A DNA stretch of 64,000 nucleotides from Tetragonia tetragonoides (GCA_038025085.1 CM076154.1:36808501-36872500), one strand, 5' to 3'. Positions 12,219-24,730 are shown, counted from the stretch's first letter. Notes: a model not told the origin generated them from the letters alone. A program made the numbers and translations.

Positions 12219-12690
12219 CGAATAATATCCTTGATCACTGCTCAAGTTTCATAGCACGAAACATGAGACGCTACTCTTTCTAATACTTATCCTTACCAAT
12301 GTGACTCTCCCTAGTTGAGATGGTGTGGCAATTGCTAGGTCTCGTTGATTATCAGATGAAATAGTGAAATAACAATATAATCATCCAATTTTGACAGAAA
12401 ATATCCAACATTTATGATCTAACAAGACAATTGAACCTCTAACTTAGCCCTCTTAAATGTAAGACTCGTTTATAGTAATGTGTAAGTGCTTACTATTCTA
12501 AGCTCCAAAATGTAATACTCTTAATTACTTCGGTTCCAACTTTCACTATGAGTTCTTAGTCCTACAAATCTAGATGACTAGTCCTTGCACGTTGGGACTT
12601 GTTCCTTTGAATTTGATTATTCTCCATTATGCTACCCCCACTTCCCATCCCCGGTCCACTCCCAACTAAAAAGGTAGAAAAACCGATTTT

Positions 12691-13119
12691 GGCATTGTTT
12701 GGTAATTAGCGGATTGGAGCAAAATTAGCGGATTAGGGCCAATTAGAGGATTTGACTAGCGAATCCGCTAATTTAAGGTGTTTGGTAAATAGCGGATTGG
12801 GCCGAATCCGCTAATTTCGAATCCGCTAAAAAAGTAGCGGATTCAAGTTAGAGGTTTGCAATTTATTAACTAATTGACATGATTATCCCCAAGTTGGCAT
12901 AAATTACAAGGGTTGCCACTATTTAAATAAAAGTCTTTCCCATTACAAACCCTTTTTGTTCATCTGCCCTTTTTTTTTACAGTAGGTTTCTTTCTTCTAT
13001 TTTATTCAACTTTTTCTTCTTCCTTCACCCTTCCTTCCATTTTCTCTTATTTTCTTTAATTTCTCCATGTATACAGAGCACTTAGGAGGCATCAAGAAGA
13101 AAAAAAGTTCATTACTTGG

Positions 13120-13175
<56 letters not shown>

Positions 13176-13372
13176 AATAATAATAATAATAACTAATGTC
13201 CTTTTTAGTCATTTTACATCTTCAACTAACTAACAGCTAAATCTTATCAGCTAATTTACCAAACACATTTTTACAAATCAGCTAATACAATCCTCTGGTC
13301 AAATCAGCTAATACAATCCTCTGGTCAAATCTGCTAACGCAATCCGCTATCCGCTGATTGCCAAACAAGGCC
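12691..13372. mobile_element. Non-autonomous DNA transposon with GGC(A/C)TTGTTTGG ends
   Basis: The left end GGCATTGTTTGGTAATTAGC mirrors the right end, whose complement begins GGCCTTGTTTGGCAATCAGC. Both ends continue into GCGGATT words that recur through the left third. A TTT flank on each side may be the target duplication, suggesting a PIF/Harbinger-type element. The interior holds a microsatellite (13119-13191) and a short direct duplication near 13276-13330. No transposase is present. Confidence 0.65.
13119..13191 (+). repeat. (AAC)n(AAT)n microsatellite
   Basis: About 18 AAC units followed by about six AAT units, inside the DNA transposon. Confidence 0.95.
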
Positions 13373-14105
13373 TTTGTTCTTTTAAGTTCTATGTTGATTT
13401 GTCTAAATAGTACTATAAAGCACCTACTGCATGGAGTCTCTTTCTCTATATTCAAGCTCCAATTCTTAAGTTGTACACTCAGGTACATTGAGCACAATGT
13501 ATTCATTGTTGCCACATTATTAATGATGTTGGGCTAGATCTGAATAAACTATGAGCTAAACAAATGCAATATATTGTGCTAAATACACCCGAGTACGTAC
13601 AAAGATTTACCCAGAACTATAGACCAATTGTCAAAAAATAATAATGGATGACCGTATAAATACGTGATTTAACAGCTCAACCTTAGCTTGATTTATGAAA
13701 TTTTATGTTAGTACTCCCGATAAATTAGATCAAACTAATTAAGCAATGAAAATGTTTTTAAGGGATTACTATTATTATTAGTTTCTTAGTGCCATATTTA
13801 CTTTTTACAATTTTGTTTAGTGTTTTTGGGTAACAATTTTGTTTAGTTTTTTTGGCTAACAATTTTGTTTTGTTTAGTTTTTTTATTTTTTTTGTTTAGT
13901 TTTGGTGATTGCCTTCTAAAATTGTGCACACAAACTGACAAAAGTCAAAGGGCCTTAAATACTCACCACTCACAAGTCACCACAGAAACTACTCTGAATC
14001 TTAAAGAGTCTATTTTGCTGCGCAGTGATTAGTATAGTATACAAAATCCATACGCAATTTTCTCTTTGTAAAGGTGGTTGGTAAGCAGGTAGAGGGAGCC
14101 AAACA

Positions 14106-14139
<34 letters not shown>

Positions 14140-14330
14140 AGTAACGAGATCCCCAACCTTTACCTACCCTTTTGCTTCATCTTTAATAAAGATTCAATCT
14201 TTTTGGTATTTTCTTTCTGATTCAAAAAGAGCTTAAATCATTTTCTGTGTTTGCTTCCATTCCGATTTATGTTTTTTCTGCTTGTTTGCTTGTAATTTTG
14301 TTAGTAGCAGCAAAAAAAGGAAGATTAAAA
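13373..14330. promoter_or_regulatory. Upstream region of cytochrome b5
   Basis: It ends in a pure (TC)n tract at 14107-14136, a common feature of plant core promoters and 5' leaders, followed by GTAAGT at about 14136 that could be a 5' UTR intron donor. No TATA box can be assigned with confidence. Confidence 0.45.
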
Positions 14331-17224
14331 ATGGCATCTGATAAGAAAGTTCTGGGCTTTGAGGAGGTTTCAAAGCACAGCAGTTCTAAAGATTGCTGGC
14401 TTATTATCTCTGGAAAGGTCAGATCTTTGTCCCAATTTGCTACTTCTTATTTGATGTTTCATGATTTTGCTCTGATTTATTGGTCTATTATGCTTTGTGC
14501 TCTCAATTTTCCTTTTTTTTTACCCTTTTTTGAGTGGGTGATTTCATGTTTGACTTGCTTTTCAAATTTATTTTACTCTGAATTCTATTATGCCAAAAGC
14601 ATTATGCATTTTTCAATTAAATGAGCAATGCCCATTTCAGAAAAGGAAAGCTTTGATGAGGAGAAAAAGACTGAAGTTGACTTGTTGGGATAATTGTATA
14701 ATTTGCTGCTTTAGTTGAGTTTAATTGAATGACAGATTACTGATAAGATTAAGGCCTGGACTCTAAGCAATTAGTGAACAACCAATCCTTGTTAGGGGAT
14801 TTATTTTAGGCCTTGTTTGGTTGGGTGTAAGTTACCATGAGATTTCAAGTTTTATGGAAGAAAACCAACTTACAGTGTTTGGTTGGACAATTTTCAAGGA
14901 ACTTCAACCTTCCATGGTAACTAAATTCATCCAAAATATAGGAAGTTACTTACTTGGGGGATAGGCAAGTGCAACTTTTCTCTATCATTATCTCACACTT
15001 ACACTTTTGCTTCTGTAAATTAGTACTCCCTCCGTCCTACAAAGTTTGCCACTTTTTTGAAAATCAATTCACATTTCTCAAAATTAGTGGCAAACTTTAT
15101 GAGACGAAGGGAGTATTAATTATATACTCAATTTTGAGAGTGACTCATCTTTTGAATGAAATACTAGAAGTGAACTCGTAAACCAAACAAAGGCATATTT
15201 GTAATTTTGTAGGGGGTCATCTACTTCCTAGGAAGTTCAACTTCCATGGAATTATAACTTCAGATGGCAAGTCATGTTTGACAAACCAGATGAGGCCTAA
15301 ATTTTTGGGGCGATGAGAAGGTGCGTGTTCTAGCTTGCATGTTCTGCTGTAGCTAGAGGGCCAGCGGCCTTCTTGCACAGAGGGTTGATGAGTACCTGGT
15401 TGACTTCTGTATGGAGTACCTAGAGAGTGCCAGTTTAATTAGACCATGTTGCTTAACTAATCAACACTCCAATGCTTTAGCTACTTTGTAGCAGGGATAA
15501 TGAGCATGACGTGTAAGAAAATATTTCTAGCATTCTCAGATAGTATCTTACTCAAATTTCTAGGGTGCCAGGATAACAACTTGATACAACATAATTCTCC
15601 TGGCCAGACAAAAAAAACTCCTTAAAATAGCCAAATCCAACCATTATATATACGTATCAGTATATTGCCCCACCTCTGAGCAATATAGCTTGTTAGCTGT
15701 TGTGGGGAGGTTTTAATGACCTTGACCCCTGTTATATCATGAGGGTTAGTTTGCACAAATGCGGACTCGAGGAAGCACCATTTTTAGAAGGTGAAAAGCC
15801 TATTATGTGTCAGACAGCATGTCGTGTCTTATTGTTGTGTTAGACATGCGAGACGACACCTATCCGAGGTGTTTGTGCTTCCTAGAATGGGGGCAGAAAA
15901 CAAAACATTATTTGTGGATCCCTGTTGCCTAGTATGAAGCACGGACACCTCGGATAGGTGTCGTATCGTGTTCCAGACACAATACAATACCGACATGACA
16001 CATTTTAGGCTTTACCTCCTCTATTAATGGTGTTTCCGTGTCATGTCCATGTTGGTGTCCATATTCATATGGAAGTAACACCTCCAACATAGGTTGCCTG
16101 TTGAGTCTACTCAACTTGGAAGTGTTCTTGATCTAATTCTGGCTGGATATGGAGGGGAGATGCTCTGCAAGTCTGATTTTCTTCTGTAGCCATCATGCAT
16201 TCTATCTGAGGTTTTTTAGTATTTTATATTGCAATCTCCTCAGTTAGAATTAGCAATGTTGACTCTTTGTTGATCACTATGCAGCTGAAATTTTTCTTAA
16301 AACCTTTTTCTTTTTTTACTTCCACTGCTTGTACTTTTCTTTGTAAAAAGATTAAGAACCTGTCTTCTTCCGCCCCTCTCTGACTTCCTTTGATGTTCTC
16401 CATATTGCACCTGTACTTGTCTTTTTACTTCTGTTCTTGCTTCTTAGCTTCCTATGTCCGATAAGAATGTTTGCTGAATTGTTCTCCACAATTAGGATTA
16501 GCACATGTTGACTCTTTGAATCTTTATGGATCGCTATGCAGCTTAGATGTACTTCAAATTTATTTCTTCTATATTGCCTTTGCTTGTTCTTCTCTCGGTT
16601 AAAAGGATTAGGAACTTCTCTGGTTTTAGCCCTCACTGACTGCCATTGATGTTCTCCATACTTGTCATTTTATGTTTGTTCGTACTACTTGGCTTCCTAT
16701 GTCAGATAAGCATATTTGCAGAATTGTCATAACATATTGCAGTTCCATCTTATCTTATAATTTTCATGAACACTTTAAGCTGATTGACATCTTCAGGTGT
16801 ACGATGTAACTCCATTCATGGATGATCATCCTGGTGGTGATGAAGTTCTTCTATCAGCTGCTGGTGTGCTCATCATTGACCCTTCTTAGTTATATCTAGT
16901 TTTTGCTAATTACATTGCTGATTATATAATTAAGCTTTCTAAATGACATACAAGTCCTGCGTGGAATTTACAGGTAAAGATGCAACAAATGATTTTGAAG
17001 ATGTGGGGCACAGTGATTCTGCCAGAGAGATGATGGATAAATACTACATAGGAGAGGTTGATGTATCAACCGTCCCACAAAAGCGGACATATGTTCCGCA
17101 ACAGCAAGCCCACTACAATCAGGACAAGACACCTGAGTTCATTATCAAGATCTTGCAGTTTCTCGTGCCCCTTCTCATTTTGGGGTTGGCTTTTGTGGTT
17201 CGGCAATACACCAAGAAGGATTAA
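14331..17224 (+). CDS. CB5-E: Microsomal cytochrome b5 (tail-anchored)
   Basis: A small haem protein of the ER membrane that passes electrons to fatty-acid desaturases, hydroxylases and some P450s. Three exons (14331-14417, 16797-16863, 16974-17224) give 134 residues. The haem ligands are His40 in DDHPGGDEV and His64 in FEDVGHSDSA. A single hydrophobic C-terminal segment (about residues 108-127) ends in RQYTKKD, the basic tail typical of ER-targeted plant forms. The sequence closely matches what I recall of Arabidopsis CB5-E, including NQDKTPEFIIKILQFLVP; the paralogue letter is from memory. The ATG at 14331 is the first in frame; an upstream open stretch has no ATG. Intron 1 (2.4 kb) is full of repeats. 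Confidence 0.96.
14809..15297. mobile_element. MITE in cytochrome b5 intron 1, containing a nested Stowaway
   Basis: Ends are GGCCTTGTTTGGTTGGG and the complement of CCAGATGAGGCC, flanked by TA on both sides. Subterminal stretches (CTTCCATGG on the left, CCTAGGAAGTTCAACTTCC on the right) pair loosely. A 91-bp Stowaway lies inside. Confidence 0.55.
15025..15115. mobile_element. Stowaway-type MITE (nested)
   Basis: Terminal CTCCCTCCGTCC and its near complement (ACGAAGGGAGTA) are the classic plant Stowaway (Tc1/mariner) ends, with TA flanks. The arms pair through CAAAGTTTGCCACTTTT and AGTGGCAAACTTT. Confidence 0.8.
15853..15962. repeat. Inverted repeat in cytochrome b5 intron 1
   Basis: GACACCTATCCGAGGTGT (15853-15870) is repeated as its exact complement at 15945-15962. 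The pairing extends outward into GCTTCC/GAAGC, giving arms of about 27 bp around a 60-bp loop. It is probably the core of a small decayed transposon. Confidence 0.7.
16235..16735 (+). repeat. 250-bp tandem duplication before cytochrome b5 exon 2
   Basis: Two diverged units of about 250 bp lie head to tail in intron 1. Matching words are TTGACTCTTTG (about 16259 and 16508), GATGTTCTCCATA (about 16392 and 16647) and GCTTCCTATGTC (about 16447 and 16690). The duplication stops short of the exon 2 acceptor. Confidence 0.7.
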
Positions 17225-17748
17225 GGATTACCTCTTTGCTTCTATAGGCATATGTGAGATCATTTAGCCATTAGTATCATCAAAGTGAACAAGGAATCAG
17301 CATTGTTCATTGTCGTTGCGTGTCAGAAAGTTCTAATGTTCTATTATTATCATCATTTATTCTGATTGTCTGCATGCTACTGTTTGTGCTGCTCATCATC
17401 CTCGGATAATTTTACTTATTGAAACCTTGGATGTCAAAAGTTCCAATGTTTTTGTGTTGTGTTGGTTCTGCCGGATCAGTTGTTCAGTGTTGAGCCTCTT
17501 TAAGTTTTTTTGCTTATGCTTCGAGTTGAATTCAGTATCTGACATTGTTCAAGGAACTTGCTTCCCAGTTCCACTTAAAAGGAATTGTGAATGTGTCTGG
17601 TTTATAACATTAACCCCTCTTCCCAACGATGTCATGTCCCTAACCCTATGGCCTACCCCTCAAGATTACACTCCTGCACAGTCGTAATTTCGTAAGTTAG
17701 GATGGAAAAGGAAAGTCATGGACACTTCAGCATGGCAATTGGCATTTA
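17225..17748. other. Cytochrome b5 3' UTR and spacer
   Basis: Non-coding sequence after the stop codon. The first few hundred bases are presumably 3' UTR. Confidence 0.5.
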
Positions 17749-17765
17749 ACAAAATAGTTCAGATC

Positions 17766-18210
17766 AGAGACAGGAGAGCAGCACAAAATAGTTCAGATCA
17801 GAGGCAGCATAGTACACAGAGGCAGCATAGTACACAGAGGCAGGAGTGCGAATAATATAGCTGACGGTCTGGCTAAGCAAGGAATTTATAGAAATGAGGA
17901 GCTGTGTGCGTGGATGTGAGTAGTGTATTACTGATAGGAGTGTTTTACTAGTAGTTTAGCAGGCGTGTACTTCTGATAGGAGTTGCCTTGTGGGTTTCTG
18001 TGAGTGTAGGAGTTTGTACGCTGCTTGGTCTCCCTGTAACTAACTTGAGCAAATGATTATGTGATTCCATTTTCACTCTTCCTAGAAGGTGGGAACTGGG
18101 AAATGAATTCACCATGATGCTATTGCAAGTTAGTTTAATTTATCTCCCTTGTAATTTAATTTTTTACAAGGTCGAATATAATGAGAATTACTGATCAAAA
18201 AAAAAAAAAA
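17766..18210 (+). mobile_element. 5'-truncated LINE (3' end with poly(A))
   Basis: In-frame sequence reading ANNIADGLAKQGIYRNEELC..WM then a stop (about 17850-17919) is the usual end of a plant L1-type ORF2 (RNase H region). It is followed by about 275 bp of 3' UTR and an A run at 18197-18210. The 17-bp target duplication ACAAAATAGTTCAGATC occurs at 17749-17765 and 18211-18227. The 5' junction is irregular: a second target-like copy at about 17783-17799 and a duplicated GAGGCAGCATAGTACACA block. Confidence 0.85.
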
Positions 18211-18227
18211 ACAAAATAGTTCAGATC

Positions 18228-18857
18228 CTACAGGAAAATTTAATTAGGCAACATGCTCCAAATCTGAGCACTAGATTCGTCGCAATTATTTTCAACTTTT
18301 GTTTTCCAGTTATCAGCAGGCTTAACGCCTTTAAACAGATGAGATAATATTCATAGTGAGTAGACACTATAAGATAACCATAGGCGAGGAATTAAGCCTC
18401 TAAATTCAATATCCTATGAAGTTGACTTTACTGGCATGCTCATGTCCTGATAAAGTATCTGCGCTCCGAACCAGCCATTCCAAAACAGGGAGTTCCTAAC
18501 TTCCTATCATTGCTCGGACTACGGAATTAGCAGAACCTTAGCCCTCAAAAGGTAAGCATGCTGCACAGACATAATAGCCTTCTGCTTTGACATGAAAACG
18601 CTGCATGCAACATGAATCAGTTTCCACAGCACGGGGAAGGAATTCATCCAATCATCTTCAGAACATGGCAACGAACAGCAGAGATGTGGAGAAATTTGGC
18701 TAACAATGCGCTAGTAGCAATGGCCCAACAGCAGTAGCAGCTTCAAAATGCTGGTCTAAGCACTGCATACAAAGACTTGAAAAGATCCACCCAAATAAAA
18801 CCAAGGGCTAAAACAACTTTAGCACAAACAGGGCAAAAGACTAGCTCAAGCAGTCCA
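18228..18857. other. Downstream region of the TBC gene
   Basis: Non-coding. The part next to 18858 is expected to be the 3' UTR of the minus-strand TBC gene. Confidence 0.45.
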
Positions 18858-21800
18858 TCAGACAGTTGTATCAATCTTGTCATGAAGAGTCATCACCAAG
18901 TTATGCGCATCATCCAAGAGTTTCCACACATCAAGTTGCCCAGCCATGTTATTGCACTCCCTCAGTATCTCATCCATGCTACTGTACTTCTCTATAATTT
19001 GTTTCCTTCTCTGCAACACAGAAGCAGCAATGGCATACAATAGCAAATCCTCAGTCGGTGGAGCCCGTTGTCTTATTCTACTCCATGCAGACTTGCCAAC
19101 CCCAGCCCTAAGTGCTGCCTGATCAGCCCACATCACCTCCCAGAGGCAGAGTGTCTGCTCAAAATTCAGCTCCCTTCTAAACAGGACCACCACCATCCTG
19201 TACACAAAGAAACAATCCTCGGCCTGGAGCTGAACTAAGTGCCTGTAAAGATGAGAATCTTTGTTTTTTATAATCTTGGCCACGGTATTAAGTTGTCGTC
19301 GTATTCCCACCTCATCAAGCCGGAAGTTATGGCGAGCCTTCTTCATGAAACCCACAAAACACCAAAACGCCATATGATCATCCTCTATCACTGTGACTAT
19401 CGGCGAAAGAAGATCACTCATCCCTTGACAGTAACCAATTTCAGAATCATACATAGCATACGCTTCAAGTATCGCTACCAACCGAGCAGCATGGTATACC
19501 CTGCATGGCTCAAGGTGATCATAATCTTTCAGGCCAACAGCCTCAGCAGAACGCTGTGCCCGGTCCTCTGGCACTGCAGCCTGAGAGGGAGAATAAGGCA
19601 CCCATTCTGCATTGGCACGCACAGCATCAAGGCGAATGATCCGCTGCCAACTGGCAAAATCTTCAGTACGGCAAATGTGAGATTGTGCACTCATCTTGGG
19701 AGATGAAGGATCCTCCACCGAGGACCCATTGGGATCAGTTTCTTGTTCAAATGGGGGAGAAGGTTCATCAAATTGGTCATCAACAGATGACTCAGAGTCA
19801 GATGTATCAGTATCGATTACAGAAGGACTTGCACTAGTGACCCGTCGAGAGCTACTAGTCCTATCCAGGAGTGTACTAGAATGATTTTCTGATGAGTCTA
19901 AATCAGAGTTTTCTTTCTCACTAGAGAGAGACTCGCGAGCACTAACCATATCTTCATAGGCAGGTGAACCGGGTTCTGGAATAGGGCTCTCACTACCATC
20001 CCCACAGGTTTTACCCGGTTCCTTCTGTTTTGTATTCTCATCAACTTGATGAAGCAGTCTTCGGCACTGTCTCCTGAGTTTCTCATACTCCTTCCTACAT
20101 ACACAAACATAAAAAATAAATATAGAGGGGGCTGGCTACAATAATTACGCTTTGGATCTTTGAAGTACCTATTCTTATTCCTGAGAACATCTCTTCCTTC
20201 TTTGGAGCTGTTTAAATCATACCTGTTGAGCAAAACACAAATTCAGCAAAATCACTTGGGAAAACAACCCAGCAATTTGACAAGAGATGGCAGACTGACA
20301 CTGAGCGAGAACATACTAGATGGTGCTGCATTATAAACGTAAAACGTTGAAAAAGGATCCCTGAACTTCTACATCTCCAGTATATTAATTCACATCAAGG
20401 AAACAAGAAACACCATTCTTGGATGCCTAGTTATATTTCATCAAAGTTCAGCAAATAGATGGAAACTCGCCAAAACATGTGAAAACCAACACAATTAGTA
20501 GACTCGAGCTTTGCTAATCTTAGCAGGATTAGATTATATCAGCAAAAAATATGGACAACGATTCTTTTTCCTTTTTTTTTGATAAAAATGGGAGCACACA
20601 AATTTTGATCAACTACAAAGACCACTCTAAGAACTCCACAACGGGCATGCTTGGAACGGGGGTAATAGATAGAATTATATGCTAAAAAGGAAGGTGTGGG
20701 AGGTGGTGGGTGTTAGATTTTGTGAAGGGGAGGATAATCGTTCCCCCCATTTAGGGGATAAAAGTTACCCACCCTCCCCCTAGAGTAATGCATTACCCCC
20801 CGTTCTCCCTTCATTTTCTCCATTACCCCCTTAATCATTACCCCACCACCACCTTCACCTTCCTATTTTACCCTTTAATTTGCTCCATTACCCTCTTAAT
20901 CATTACCCCCAATCCAAGCATGCCCTCAATGTAAATTAATTGGCAAATATAAGTCAGGGAAACAAGGAAGATGATTAAGCTCAAAAAATCCATGTTTCCT
21001 CTCTCCAGATTTCAGATAAGAGAGTTAACATTCAATAGGAAACCCATTGAAAGAATATCATCCCTCAAAACAAACGACCAGCTGGAGTGAACTGTGGTTG
21101 TTTTATGTCAAAGCAGTCCCACCCAAAACCGTCAAATTTAGGGAAAGCAAGACCAAGGGAATATAATATATCTGGCCTTGATTGTTTCTTTAACTTTCAT
21201 CTGATTGCCAATGAGATGTGATTTCTACAAAAATATAGACAAGACGTTTCAGCAACCAAAAAGGAAATTTGCCAACCATAACTACAATAGCTAAAAACTT
21301 GATAACAAAGTTACTCATTTCAGACCAGACAGCATCCAGTGTCAACCCATCTAAAATCCCAGATATGTCAACAAATTAAACAATACATCAAAAGACCGCA
21401 TTGGCTTTGTCTACTGTAAACTATTCTATAAACTGAAAACTAGAACACTGACCAGATAAATGCCAGCAACGGCAGTAAACCAAAAACTAGAACAATGATC
21501 GGCAGAACTATATAGCCCCACAATTTTAAGTTGTGACAAGCATTGCATACATGGAAGATAGAAGAAAGGTGGATCTTAGCTGCTAACAATGATCTTCCCA
21601 ACAAGGAATGCGGACTAAAGTCAATCTAGTACACAGCCTATATAGGCGCCAATAGAGCACCCAAGCAACTTTGCACTACCAAATTACACTATAAACTAAA
21701 AAAAATAGATGACAGCAAGCAATTTCTGTAACCAAAAGAGAACTACGACATGCATACTTTATTTGTAAGTACTCATCCAGGCTAAAAGACACGAGAGCCC

Positions 21801-24414
21801 ACAGCTGTGCTACATAGTCAACCCGATTCAGGTACAAGACAATGTTAAACAAGATACATTAAATTTTCAGCAACATATTCCATGATAAGAGACCTAACGA
21901 AAAGGTGCAAAGGAGTACAATCCGAATGAAAAGCATCATGGTTGCAAATCGTTTTCAATTTCCACAAAAACAGTACGGCAGAATGCAGAAGAGATACTTT
22001 GAGACCATCCACACAAAATGCCACCAAGACACATTGCTGGGACAATCGCAACTGGGATGAGCAATTAAGTATAGTGTCTGTACATACGAACATCTCTGCT
22101 CTGTAAGGGAAGGAAGATAATAGGCTAAGTTCTGTGTACTTACACACCAAGAAGGAAAGGCCAAACCTCAACTCTGATGCTAGGATCTATACCCTGCATA
22201 AGAAAAGCTAACGATATGAATATGAAGCATAAAGCATAATGGAAAACACAGAACCCAAAGACAAGAATGCATACATTCCTACAATTCAAAAGCACTATGC
22301 GATAGAATCGAATTATATATTCTATTGCAGTTGCGCACTTGCGCCCTAAACGTCCAAATTTCCTCCACGAAGTAGTCTAATCATTAAGACAATAAGAGGT
22401 ATTGACTCTTTTATAGGCCTAATAAATAACAGGTGTTAATAACAAGAAATGAGACCCCAAGGGATGATCACAAAGTCAAAACAGGGCAAACTAAACAGCC
22501 CAATTGAAAAGGCATGAAATCCAGAGCCTCCCACTGGATCTAGTGCAATAACAAATCTCACCAAATGAGTGCAAGATACACATGAATAAGGAACAAAGTA
22601 AAAGCACTATAATTTGGGGTACCATGGGTAGTGCAAGAAGCTGTGAACATTTTATTTTATACTCAAAGGAAGTGGAGCAGAAGTATAAACCAACAGGTAT
22701 AGTAACTCACTCCACTTCGAATTTTTTTCAAAAGCTTAATTCCACCATCATTCAGTTTTCCTTCTGGTGTAAACGCGCTTCTCCACTGCTGCGGTGTGAG
22801 GGCATGTTTCCTTTTCTTGCGTGACCATGGTGACTTAACATGACCCCTGGAGATAAAAACATAACTCACAAATTACTACCAAAAAACACTAAAGCACAGT
22901 CCAGCCCAAAAAATCATTAATACAATGAGGATCAAATCCTCTTAGAATCGAATAATATATTGCTAATCAGTAATCTGAGGTGTGTGGTATTGCAATTCAA
23001 AATCAAGATAAATGCTAGAAAACAATACAATACATTGTGATGACATGAGAGCATAACATAACATTCCCCGTGATACTACCAAACAGACACAAATAACCAA
23101 TTGTGGTCCAAAGATGGTGCTAAACAACCTGTTTTTCCATCACAAAAGTTCACACCATCCACTAAAAATCCACTTAAAAATTTCATTCTTCTCCAAATCC
23201 AGTAACGTTTAATCGTTAAAAAAATGTCTAAATGAGACAATGACTGCAATACTTTCCATTTTTTCACCATTCCCATACTCATAACCATTAGTTGAACAAA
23301 TAACTGGGGAGGCTGACACATATTCTTGATCGATCATTAGGACTCGAATAAAGCCAGCTAAATCATGAAGTTGCCACAGTCCTTAATCTACAGTATCGAT
23401 CATGTATGTAATAGACTTCATTTCATGCAGCTTTAAATTGTGTTTGGGCAGGCGATAAGCATTTGCCACTACTGAGGTCTTTCCACTTTCCCCATCTACT
23501 CAGTAATTATAAACCACACAATTTTTTCCATTTCTCTACCCCCACCCAAAATCCAAACTCCTTCCCAAACACTCCACTGCTCAGTGGTCACCACTAATGG
23601 GGGAAGGTTACGGCTATCCCTCCCACCCCAAAAGGAGCTTTACACATCATGATAAAGCTAGTTCCTTGGAGACAACATGATATTTGTAACTTCATTGGAA
23701 GCATTCTTCCATAAAAAAATGAACTAAGAGCATTTCCCGACCTAAAGATTCACCCTTTCGAATTAATTACTTGTCATAGCTCAATCAAATGCCCTGATTC
23801 CTCAGTCAGAAGAAGTTGAACTTAAAACCAGAGTCCCACAGATATGAGCACTATGCCTAATGGTTACCATAATATCAAACTACATAGCAAATATAGAAAC
23901 CCAAAATACAGATCCACATCAATGTCTAGTCTAACCCGAAAAGACTCATTTTTTAGAGATTTCTATATCATAACTATGCAAAAGAAGACACCTTTTGAGC
24001 TCTACATCATTGCTAGTAGCCAGTGAGCTAATAAAACAGGAAAGTGGGACATTTTGAAGAGCTGTGAGAGATCTGAAGCAGACTAAATTTCAACTGAATT
24101 GGGTAAGTTTAGTTTAGAGGAAGTGAAGGGACTCACCGATCGGAAGAGGAAGGAGAGGATGCCGGTGAGGAAGAAGCAACTATGAACAGGACCGATCGCA
24201 AATGAACCCACGACGACGACGACGACGACAACGGTGATGACAACGACGACGAAGACGATGATGATATTGATGATGGTGAAGAATGACTCTTTTTATTATT
24301 TTTATTCGAACTTGAATTGGAATTCGAATTCGAATTAGAATTAGAAGATGGAGATGAAGGTGATGATGATTTGGATTTTGACGAAGAAATGTGATTTCGC
24401 CTTAGAGCTTTCAT
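18858..24414 (-). CDS. TBC-domain Rab GTPase-activating protein
   Basis: Stimulates GTP hydrolysis by a Rab/Ypt GTPase in membrane traffic (family role). Exons on the minus strand are 24414-24137, 22846-22711, 22193-22144, 20222-20169 and 20094-18858; all phases agree and give 584 residues. Residues 1-93 are a Ser/Asn-rich leader with WVHLRSVLFIVASSSP. A KSPWSRKKRKHALTPQQWRS block follows, then the start of the TBC domain (GIDPSIRVEVWPFLLGVYDL). A Ser/acidic linker encoded by exon 5 precedes the catalytic core. Both catalytic fingers are present: IxxDxxR with Arg332 (IIRLDAVR) and YxQ with Gln396 (GYCQGMSDL). The domain runs on through AFWCFVGFMKKARHNFRLDE to CLWEVMWADQAA. It resembles the Arabidopsis At4g28550-type proteins as I recall them. 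An alternative first exon lies upstream. Confidence 0.93.
20643..20925. mobile_element. MITE in TBC intron 3
   Basis: The left end GGGCATGCTTGGAACGGGGG mirrors the right end, whose complement begins GGGCATGCTTGGATTGGGGG. The interior is rich in ATTACCCCC words. No clear target duplication was seen. Confidence 0.65.
23420..23640. other. Pyrimidine-rich insertion-like stretch in TBC intron 1
   Basis: This segment starts near TGTTTGGGCAGGCGATAAGC and ends in CCCTCCCACCCC. It differs in composition from the surrounding intron and may be a decayed element; its ends were not resolved. Confidence 0.3.
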
Positions 24415-24551
24415 TTATCTATAAATACTAACAATCAACTCAAAACCCTAGAAGATTAAATTAAAATAAAAATCAAACTCAAACTCAACTCAAACCAGTG
24501 TGTTTCTGAGTTGTAATAATTGAATCTAGGGTTTTGATGTTAAAAGTTTAC

Positions 24552-24730
24552 CTACGAGTGTAAACAATGGCGGCTAGAAGAGCAATACCAGCAACGGCAG
24601 TAACGGCAACAGCAACGGCGGCGCCGCCATTTTGGCCGCCGGCACCGCCGCTAATTCCGCCGCCACCTAGAAACAAGAACAGCCCGCCGATGTTGCTGTA
24701 CAGGCTCGATGACGGGACGCTATTCAGCAT
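24552..24730 (-). CDS. Alternative first exon of the TBC gene with membrane anchor
   Basis: An ATG at 24730 opens 59 codons starting MLNSVPSSSLYSNIGGLFLF, running through a Gly-rich stretch and a hydrophobic segment (AVAVAVTAVAGIALLAAIVY) before TRR at the exon end. It stops at a consensus donor (AG|GTAAAC) in the same phase as exon 1b (two bases of an Arg codon). Splicing to exon 2 would therefore read through into RGHVKSPWSRKK without a shift and give a 551-residue protein with one N-terminal transmembrane anchor instead of the Ser-rich leader. Upstream there is a CT-rich leader with AAACCCTA-like motifs nearby. Whether both first exons are used is inference. Confidence 0.6.

Noticed and set aside
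13006..13212. Poly-Cys protein on the minus strand
   Set aside because: It is the (AAC)n/(AAT)n microsatellite inside a DNA transposon.
14247..14330. N-terminal extension of cytochrome b5 with a hydrophobic segment
   Set aside because: No ATG in that frame, and MASDKKV fits the normal N-terminus of plant cytochrome b5.
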